Part shown: in pieces, positions 61,401 to 64,000 of the stretch
How positions within the stretch are numbered: position 1 is the stretch's first letter
Layout: the number at the start of each line of letters is the position of its first letter
Assembly (NCBI GenBank): GCA_000437215.1
Contig: FR898640.1
Coordinates: 19,161-83,160, forward strand
Direction of reading: 5' to 3'
DNA: 64,000 nt
Source of the DNA: Clostridium sp. CAG:440
Lineage (GTDB): Bacteria; Bacillota; Clostridia; TANB77; CAG-508
Program-made: the position numbers and the translations under genes
Notes under the pieces: model-generated
Databases searched by the model: none
Told to the model about the DNA's origin: nothing
What the model saw: only the letters and a program-made list of their open reading frames with translations

Positions 61401-64000
61401 TGTGCTACTATTTCCTAAATTTCCATATTTATTATATCCACTTGAAAATACATTTCCATTTTCGTTTAATGCTATTATTGTATTATCTTCAACAGCAACA
61501 TCTATAATTCCATCTAGTGATGAAACCTTTCTTGGGAAATATTGACTATTTGTTGTTCCATTTCCAAGTTGTCCATAACCATTATATCCCCATGCATACA
61601 AATTACCATCTCCATCAACTGCTGCTGATGTTTGATTTGCTGCTGCAATTTTGACAATATTTTTGATTTTTATTTTACTTGGTTTAGCATTACTTGTACT
61701 TGTTCCATTTCCTAATTGTCCATAGCCATTATAGCCCCATGTATAAACATTTCCTTCACTTGTAAGTGCCATTGAATGGTACGTACTTGCAGCTATTTTT
61801 ATTACATTTTCTAATCCTTCTATTTCTTGTGGTATAAGTGTATTTCCTTGTCTTCCTAGTTGTCCATAACTATTTGAACCAAATGAATACAATTTTCCAT
61901 CTTTAGTTAATGCCAATACATGATTACTTCCAGCAGCAACATCTATAACATCTTTTATATTAACCTGTGTAGGCTTATATCTATTAGAATTGTCTCCTAA
62001 TCCTAATTGTCCTTGATAGTTATACCCCCATGTCCATACTGTTCCATCTGCTTTTAATGCTACTGAAAAATCATTCATACTTACTACTTTTGGAATAGTA
62101 ATATCATTTTTTCTTAATACTTGAACATCAACTAGCACTTTATTTGGTAATTTATTTGTTGTTACTTCTATAGTAGTTGTACCATATGTATTTCCTGTAA
62201 CAACTCCATCATTATCTACTGATGCTATTTTTGCATCTTGACTTTTAAACGTAACTTCTTCATTAGTTACTTCACTATATAATAAGTTAAATCCTAAATC
62301 TGTATTAGCTTCTATTTTTTCGCTAATATTACTGCTATTTAAGTTTAATACAATTTTTGTTGGATTTACTTTTAAGCTTGCTTCAGAAATATTTGTTGGT
62401 TCTGTTGTTGTAGTTGTTGAGTCATCTCCCATTTCTCCATTTCCATTATATCCTACTGTATATACTAATCCTAAATCATCTGCAATTGCTGATGTTTGAT
62501 AAGATGTATTTTTAGTGCTTGCCATTGTAATAATATTATTGTTCTCTTGTACTTTAGTTAAATACATTTGTTTTGTTGTATTTTTTGTAAATAATTGTCC
62601 ATAATTATTGTAACCTGCAACATATAAACCTGATGTTTTGTTTGTGTCATTTTGTGTATTTTCTACACTTGTATCTTTAACGTAAACCATACTTGAATAT
62701 CCATTTGCTGCAATATCTTTTATATTTTTTACAACATTTTTATCTTTGTCAATCATTTTTACTGGCAACATTTGTGTCTTATTTGTTCCATTTCCTAACT
62801 GTCCATAGCCACTATAACCTACTGCATATGCTGTTCCTTCTTCTGTTAATACCAATGTATGAATTGTTCCTGCTGCTACTTTCTTAATATTTGTTAATAT
62901 TTTGTTTCCATCTTCTGATAACATTTTTTGTGGTAAATAATAATTGCTTGTATTATTTAATCCAAATTGTCCACTTCCATTATATCCTACACTCCATACA
63001 CTTCCATTTGCATCTAGCATTACAAGATAATTTTCTCCTGCAGAAATCTGTATAATGTCAGATATTTTTTGCATTTTAACCGGAGAATAACATGTAGCTG
63101 TAGAGTTAATTCCAAGTTGACCATAACTATTGTAACCCCATCCATACACATTTCCATTCTCAGTTAAAGCATAAGTTGTTAAATTATTTGCTGCAATAGC
63201 TATTACTTTTTCTTGTAAACCTTCTACTTTTACAAATTCATCACTTGATGTATTTGTTCCATTTCCTAATTGTCCATAATTATTTAATCCAACTGTCCAT
63301 ACCGTACCATCTTGTTTTAATACAACTGTATGATATGAACCTGCTGCTACATCTATAGCATAATTATTATCTTCATTATTAGAATCATATATAGATGTTT
63401 TTGTTGGTTTTTGTTTATTTGTCTTATCTGATACTCCAAGTTGTCCATTGCTGTTGCTTCCCCATGTCCATACTTCTCCATTTGCCTTTAATGCTACAAA
63501 ATGATTCCATCCTCCAACTATTTTTGCTGTCGTAAGTCCTTGTTCCCCATTTACTTGGACTCTAACTCCTGCATAACAATCATTTTGTTCATTATAAACC
63601 TTAATAAATGTTGTTCCTATTCCATTTGCTGTTACAACTCCATCTTCAGTTACATCGGCAATATCTTTATCTACTGATTTAAATTCATATTTTCCCTGTT
63701 CTACATTGTCATACAATAAATTAAATCCTGCAGACACTTTGCATGTTATTTTTTCTCCAGTATCTCCTACATTTTTATAATTAATTACATGTGGTGTAAC
63801 ATTTAATTTTACCTTACTAATACATACTTTACTAATTGTACTTTCTACTGTTCCATTTCCTATTTCACCATTTCCATTATAACCAACAGTATATACCATT
63901 CCATCTTGATCTACCATTATTCCTGTTTGTTTTACTGATGAATCACTGTTTCTTGTTACAGCCATAGCTATTATGTCTTTATCACTTTGAACTTTTGTAG
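46491..64000 (-). CDS. Giant surface protein: RCC1 propellers, Ig-like, cadherin-like repeats, dockerin-like segment, M23 peptidase; 5' end outside window
   Basis: Over 5,830 codons are open in one frame and the start is not in the window. In order: seven complete RCC1 beta-propellers plus part of an eighth, alternating with eight BIG2-type Ig domains (GFNLLY ... IATVDE ... GTT pattern); about 23 cadherin-like beta-sandwich domains of about 95 residues (VDGK ... KVSIN ... YTLTI); a short carboxypeptidase-regulatory-like domain (GTFSIDLEPDEYDIVI); one dockerin-like calcium loop (DLNEDGVINKED); and a C-terminal M23 metallopeptidase. That domain has both zinc motifs, HTGIDLGG and HLHFEIR, so it is probably active and would cut peptidoglycan crosslinks. 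The protein must be exported. No sortase signal is seen at the C-terminus. There is no in-frame CGG in 17.5 kb. Confidence 0.9.
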   Translation of the reverse strand, partial: TKVQSDKDIIAMAVTRNSDSSVKQTGIMVDQDGMVYTVGYNGNGEIGNGTVESTISKVCISKVKLNVTPHVINYKNVGDTGEKITCKVSAGFNLLYDNVEQGKYEFKSVDKDIADVTEDGVVTANGIGTTFIKVYNEQNDCYAGVRVQVNGEQGLTTAKIVGGWNHFVALKANGEVWTWGSNSNGQLGVSDKTNKQKPTKTSIYDSNNEDNNYAIDVAAGSYHTVVLKQDGTVWTVGLNNYGQLGNGTNTSSDEFVKVEGLQEKVIAIAANNLTTYALTENGNVYGWGYNSYGQLGINSTATCYSPVKMQKISDIIQISAGENYLVMLDANGSVWSVGYNGSGQFGLNNTSNYYLPQKMLSEDGNKILTNIKKVAAGTIHTLVLTEEGTAYAVGYSGYGQLGNGTNKTQMLPVKMIDKDKNVVKNIKDIAANGYSSMVYVKDTSVENTQNDTNKTSGLYVAGYNNYGQLFTKNTTKQMYLTKVQENNNIITMASTKNTSYQTSAIADDLGLVYTVGYNGNGEMGDDSTTTTTEPTNISEASLKVNPTKIVLNLNSSNISEKIEANTDLGFNLLYSEVTNEEVTFKSQDAKIASVDNDGVVTGNTYGTTTIEVTTNKLPNKVLVDVQVLRKNDITIPKVVSMNDFSVALKADGTVWTWGYNYQGQLGLGDNSNRYKPTQVNIKDVIDVAAGSNHVLALTKDGKLYSFGSNSYGQLGRQGNTLIPQEIEGLENVIKIAASTYHSMALTSEGNVYTWGYNGYGQLGNGTSTSNAKPSKIKIKNIVKIAAANQTSAAVDGDGNLYAWGYNGYGQLGNGTTNSQYFPRKVSSLDGIIDVAVEDNTIIALNENGNVFSSGYNKYGNLGNSSTQDRYKFENVKENSENILTNVKSIEAGNNYAIAIKEDGTAVTWGYNSYGQSSNGTTRNNLLPVDLKYGVDKDKIDKIICAAAGQGTTTIVREDGKVWTIGKNNYGQLGDSSTTNKTEFVCISKPILLFEDTPIRIKGIGQTKYAKVNMSQGFNLLYNSVEDAKFTYSSKNKEIATIDETTGKITSIKKGKTQISVIDTISGQTTVADVYVLGEDDITFPQIESNNYSTVTLKANGEVWSYGYNGYGQLGTGDTQNKILPTYTNINNIMQIALGKNHTVAVDKDGHVFTWGYNSYGQLGNGTTGGTVLEKVQVKSTDGEGVLENIVSVAAGDSFTMALDKDGNVYTWGYNSYGQLGNGDTNYRVLPVKVDGLQGIVKIKAGNGSAFAIDNNNCLWVAGYNGYGNLGDGTTGNKLTFTKLNTLENVADVSASPVNSTIVLLLDGTVWGFGNNRYNALTNAGGAIPQQLQGPDGALKNITSIGTGYYTGYAITSEEKVVAWGLNNYSQLASGDTSSKQTPVYMKDKDGNIIENVMIVAGGNSNTEIAKSNGTVWSIGYNGYGELGDGSTTSTNKLECISTQYIKLNQREVTLKLSNPEYQIKPETVYGFNLLFDIAENNGFTYKSLDNNIATVDEETGKVTANGLGRTYIILKSKDAEDEARVVINVIDDDKKVKEKVEAGNIHSLALKQDGTIWSFGDNSQGEMGNGTISSINTTEPTQIVTGMYTEIKEEETEEGSTQVTTTNIEVKLDNIKDIAAGYNFNLAVDSNGYVYSWGYNGYGQLGDNSTVSRSIPTRIEGLEKIKNVYSYGNTSMAINENGEIYVWGYGYNKVPTKLDFYSKAVDIHGKLILAEDGSVWTLSLNPTKIAGLSNIVEVASGDNYYAALDTKGRVWVLGYNRYGQLSQANTSDVDTLTFVKVQKETEYEVLQDIVELKAGKNSLQMISSNGDLYVSGYSSYGQLGTGENKSSITIATKAKNMDNTKFVDSNSYHSIASDNNGFVYTAGYNGYGELGDGTYTSTNEFNVIGDTYVHVEKNKVTIEEGKTKQIKASLDNKFNLIKDTVDSGNISYKSLNDEIATVDDNGTIHAKKLGTVEIIATHTITHKVAVIFVQVVPEEKTTVPKIEVGDTHSAALKADGTIWTWGNNSYGQLGIGDNVTKTSPTKVTDIENAIDVSVGYYDTVVAKRDGTVWAFGNNSNGQLGDGTSSNRVNPVQVIKQDGAPLTKISKVAAGTYRTVALDEDGNVWIWGYKYGKTATKISGLNGIIDISSNYAVKHDGEVYKIDTPDVKLKLNNIIRVSEGANHALFLNKDGKGYSIGNNNKGQLGDGTTVNKDMPVLIQDSTGVQSLTNIKELKAGTEFSIAIMKNGDTYTWGSNDNYKLASDVQNYQVYPKKNDQTNNAIFADAGVNNGAIIDENGYVYTWGLGDYGNLGNKLYNTSSVPVLVGVQDVGLNEYDIVLHKGEDYKIVVTNKTFNVLQEVQDKGQMNYSTGNSNIASISNTGLVTGVKEGKTTAVISKVGTDSVSIANITVLPDGVDIEPMALTSMSHTVVLKANGTVWSYGLNSSYQLGNGSTVSSDRPVMVKFPEGTIIKQIAVGNTHNLALDINGNVWGWGVNSNNSLGRNASKPVSLGISNVKKIAANNDQSMILTNDGYVYVWGLNENGELGTGTYNKVKEPTLLNYVSDVIDIALGKNHSLLLTTNGKVLTSGLNVYGQTGKQEGKSNTFTQIEVPVTIGKIAAGDNHSVLLSATGNVYTFGYNENGQLGLGTKTNMLIPTKVNITNIMQISAGKNQTILLGADRMLYSTGSNSNGQLGLGIKDDKLLFTKVTKVDDMMSISCGNTYNVSIKYDGDVYGWGDYYHGTSSIKTKTNSTVPVKVGNDSSYIEEPEITVNIDGTKQINIAPKYSFNVFKEDETETGFSYEALNDNIATVSEKGLVTGIKTGTTWIKVTENETEKENVVIVRVIEKDSKYAPQIAGGDGYAAVLKSDGSIWGFGYNSDGQLGNDKLVPINVPSQTNILATYKQVVAGKKFTLALRDDGTVWAWGDNTYGVLGQGNRVSARKPVQVQLLSNIVSIAAGDNHAIALDNFGNVYTWGLNSCGQLGNGNTITQSMPEKIYSTDKQITGIAAGGNMSAIVDLEGSVYVFGDNSKEQIEELKYNYDEFGQKILPALNLYSSEPQKVKAISNAVKVECLQNEIVILKQDGSVIKIDKYAKQENARIQVVASQNIVDISATNNNIMALDNNQNAYTFGDNSNGQAGIGTTSNSVTLQKINMVEGKTYLRVGAGYKNNYVIDTEGFVYAAGANEYGQLGNGTYDDSLVFTLVGDRNFEIVPDARTMKQPEEETVTIKANIFNIFNHNERKLTDYEWKSSNSDVVSVENGVLVSQDMGTATITATDKVTKNTATALRVVQPLDEQRIDTITVNGKEAKVSGENKYEVSVEKNPDGTGTIIITTKDATDQISIDEGTTYQTGKLTQDVLLDTKQKIVKVRVKVSNGKIVDYVLTINTISNDASLAQLTVDNVVPTAVSSTEYEIIVKDTVTKPEIHAVANYSKATVSIDASIPEKKETTRTVDMSTIIKKVVPIQVTAENGDTVTYTLTIYKEDALTQIESIMVNGKEATKLSENNYKAIIPRDMDSTQIIAKALYPKARLEINGLGEETTITTKTVATTKDETIVNIYVRAGEGENEREKVYTLTIDKEGTEDIQGLFSVTVNGKEIKPVGKIYDAYIADNSKTVTVTAITISEKDLVKIGDTQEKEHISTQELNVDNNITTYIITVTDPEDSTKTKEFTLNIKKPSADNSLMSITVGNKEFSKEAIKQLGTNTYKVSVSDRYEKIDVIAKANYEQTKISINHEEYEEEISTREVKIGENEPTIVEILAKALNGDIATYTLEIYKENSNNNIKEITVDGNSVTKSKTDEDTYEYTLDKVTSKVTIGAIAEAESSMVGINTFEKEQEATYQDIKMEGRSIVVNIYVTAEDGTTKTYKLIVYALPDNVNLLHVKVNGKDATAVPVNKYQTKVNKNDTSFELYVIPEDEKAKVQINTNKEVTGTANATIAKEKEEVEVNIKVTAQDGTTQNYTLIVSNQSDDSKLAILKVDGQIIEQNEDGKYYVEKKFLTESVNVSAIANSSFAKVSINGTTPTLEEQTSNVTTPDNKNTITINIIAEDGTTMEYILIVNKLSNETGADITISYIEDGLTKEEKITVDSNNKATVRIGNQDEVDITVISKDKLAKVSIKESLPKINKETQKIATTEETTCVPIYVIAQDGTVGNYEITIVKASSDNELESLTAQNIDNDDILKTSDNTYLIKMPDTTNEIKLKAIAKSKYATVKIEDGDYSSTNVNEQTVLVDGESKEITICVKSENGQEREYKVTIKKVTDLSLESVKVDDNECYLEDGSYVSFIDRDTKEIALKIKAKNEKALIAIKEGSDKNWSDSEAKDIHIKQITITGEETTVLIQAKDPNDESRIKEYSLIIKYKSSNADLELVKVDNKDAIKMEDEYYATTTVDALKSQIFAKAVNKYAKVSINGFDKEEGSSTRKIDLSSEKTTTVIVTVTSQDEKTTNTFNVIIERKSEDASCTILINNEFADETDEQTNTYTKYIERQDTEATVLVNANSEVAMVEMDGESQLHTLAKTITIANEETKLDVIVTAENGEKVIYHVNIIKKSTDNSIKSVKVDGKQIEEQDGKYIATVYDKGKDTQDALIEVIATEEHAKIQIGDGSEFKPTPAQSSVTFKDQNRKITLNINVQAQDTNTTNITKILEINIVSDDTTIKVVKNGDNVVTNYDEQTHTFKEYLSKDIEEVNLSIEANSLYTTLTSGETTGKQIISINNVNIKDQDEVDISFTAIAESGRTQDYIIKILRKSDNANAAHIYVDGIDIIDNFQDVDSVPTCVISIGKETQNSVIEAIAENEFANIRIGDTQGVIKKSKQNIKLDTEKSTITVPIVITSQDETVTKTYNIMFVRLSNDTTIQWLEVNNKHIIEDENGNYEVTVKATQDIANVKITLSNILATVTMGGEVKQAKLEENIILPESGDTVKTITVTAVDGTVRTCTLTIHKQVNNLGLEKVYLDGRIANKVDDNTFEIDVKKGTTNATIQAVASKQTEYVSIKDNVKEQKENIYKNCSIIEKTIPIKVIAMFEDEVDQERQYNLIIKEVEEPDVVQDLNVTIKIDDEEIYQDTDGNYVKIVNNELDNCTLWAGITSETSKVKIKDDNGETEYEYPSSNKNLSLKNGVTEAIVTVQNGALEEKEYMVYVIKDTEDIDDCNIKEIIAGKGAVTEGVIDPEPDGTYTTFIKKGETSIDITAKSTYPYAKVSIDGNYETRGENTKTIEMGNDSQKQIVVKITAIDGSVEQYLVNIYREPNELDLKAVYVNNRQATKVDDTSYTIDIVKDTKQVDLKAILYSDAEYVSIAENEATLEQNEYLNYNISNGVEIKIVASNGLDSTQEGYIKKEYKLILTMVESQDDLKDLQLTIKVDEKEVQKQEDGIYIAKVSKDKVRSIVEAISTSSTTKVKINETSFRVKSSKEKVDLVENITKVSIIAKNGADEQKEYELYIVKEETNEDEDVSLKEVNADGKLANLNADGVYEVNVKATQTKVDLKAIATQELALVSVDGNENTRGSNTKQIDLSTVTTKEITITVTSISGIQKQYTVKIHRQSAITGKVITQAKDQNNQSAQIIVYNSKDTRKEDDKEDPRKIIQDIIINKDGTFSIDLEPDEYDIVIKKTSYLEYRLTNIVVNDGENITIADINIYAGDIVKTDEIELDDLTSLNDNIGVIITDENKEEKSIYDLNEDGVINKEDRNILKENYTKKAEILQWVNPNKTSDFILPIKCSYTITSEYGTRTHPVTGITKKHTGIDLGGTHHTPIYAVADGEVTFAGVQNGFGNCVEIKHIINGKTIYSFYAHLSKIDVEKGNKVSQGQVIGLEGGDPTSDPNPGSSTGHHLHFEIRNASGYQNDVDPTEYIKF
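46494..46915 (-). other. M23 peptidase domain of the giant protein
   Basis: The C-terminal 140 residues (SEYGTRTHPVTG, KHTGIDLGG, ADGEVTFAG, YAHLSKIDVEKGNKVSQGQVIG, TGHHLHFEIR) match the LytM/M23 fold. The zinc ligands His and Asp in HTGID and the last His in HLH are all present. Confidence 0.93.
47440..54175 (-). repeat. Tandem cadherin-like beta-sandwich domains (about 23)
   Basis: Each unit of about 85-100 codons starts with a VKVDGK-like strand, holds an A-x-V-x-I-x-G segment and ends with an E-(D/N)G-T-x-x-Y-x-(L/V)-x-I strand. Units differ clearly in sequence, so the expansion is old. They probably form a long rod. Confidence 0.85.
54180..64000 (-). repeat. RCC1 propeller / BIG2 super-repeats
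   Basis: Super-repeats of about 400 codons each join a seven-bladed RCC1-like propeller (blades of about 50 codons with VYTWGYNGYGQLGNGT and VAAGxxHxxAL motifs) to one BIG2-type Ig domain. YNGYGQLG recurs dozens of times, and the DNA is repetitive accordingly. Seven complete units and part of another are visible. Confidence 0.9.

Noticed and set aside
1..64000. tRNA genes, including a candidate tRNA-Gly for CGGA
   Set aside because: No T-loop or CCA-end patterns were seen, so the proposed tRNA must be elsewhere in the genome if it exists.

Overview
The window is a very AT-rich stretch of a low-G+C Firmicutes chromosome, most likely an uncultured member of the Clostridia. The evidence is a Spo0A gene, strong GGAGG ribosome binding sites, TTGNNN-17-TATAAT promoters, a SpoVD/FtsI-type penicillin-binding protein in a dcw cluster, and the rpsF-ssb-rpsR operon. 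I see no tRNA, rRNA, CRISPR array or prophage.

Layout. 1-780: end of a membrane flippase-like gene. 790-9780 and 13524-17860 (minus strand): a dcw-type cluster (mraZ, rsmH, ftsL-like, class B PBP, murE, mraY, ftsW, murG) running into a histidine kinase, lepB, holB, ricT and a ferredoxin. An independent operon of two glycosyltransferases and two acyltransferases (9924-13363) sits inside this cluster, and murF and murD are not in it. 18-24 kb: small membrane protein, spo0A with an internal stop, an IMPACT-family protein, a flavoprotein, a PLP enzyme, rpsR-ssb-rpsF and a TIM-barrel protein. 24.8-34.2 kb: smc, an SsuABC-like importer, trmL and an rRNA methyltransferase. 34.7-42.9 kb: mfd, a pentapeptide protein, topB and two HD-domain proteins. 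43.5-45.9 kb: leuS. 46.5-64 kb: one giant gene (over 5,800 codons, open at the window end) for a surface protein with RCC1 propellers, Ig-like domains, cadherin-like domains, a dockerin-like segment and a C-terminal M23 peptidase.

The main discovery candidate is translational. Eight otherwise perfect native genes (lepB, ftsW, PBP, smc, ABC permease, ABC ATPase, a SpoU-family methyltransferase, topB) are each broken by a +1 shift, ten shifts in all. Every shift is the same event: one extra C placed exactly at a codon boundary before a glycine codon GGA (nine) or GGG (one), making CGGA or CGGG. Restoring the frame gives full-length proteins, and every composite length becomes divisible by three. 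By eye I found no in-frame CGG arginine codon in any other native gene, including the 17.5-kb giant. This suggests that CGGA/CGGG is read as a four-base glycine codon, or that CGG is unassigned and triggers a +1 shift onto tRNA-Gly(UCC).

Four small, visibly GC-richer genes (28451, 32621, 34294, 38359) form solitary promoter-gene-terminator units between core genes. Three of them use CGG as an ordinary in-frame arginine codon, so they look imported and are the main counter-evidence to a strict rule. Intergenic regions also hold a MITE-like family with TTGCCATTTAAACCCGG ends, a 33-bp palindromic repeat, a CAAAAGA heptamer array before rsmH, and MraZ boxes.
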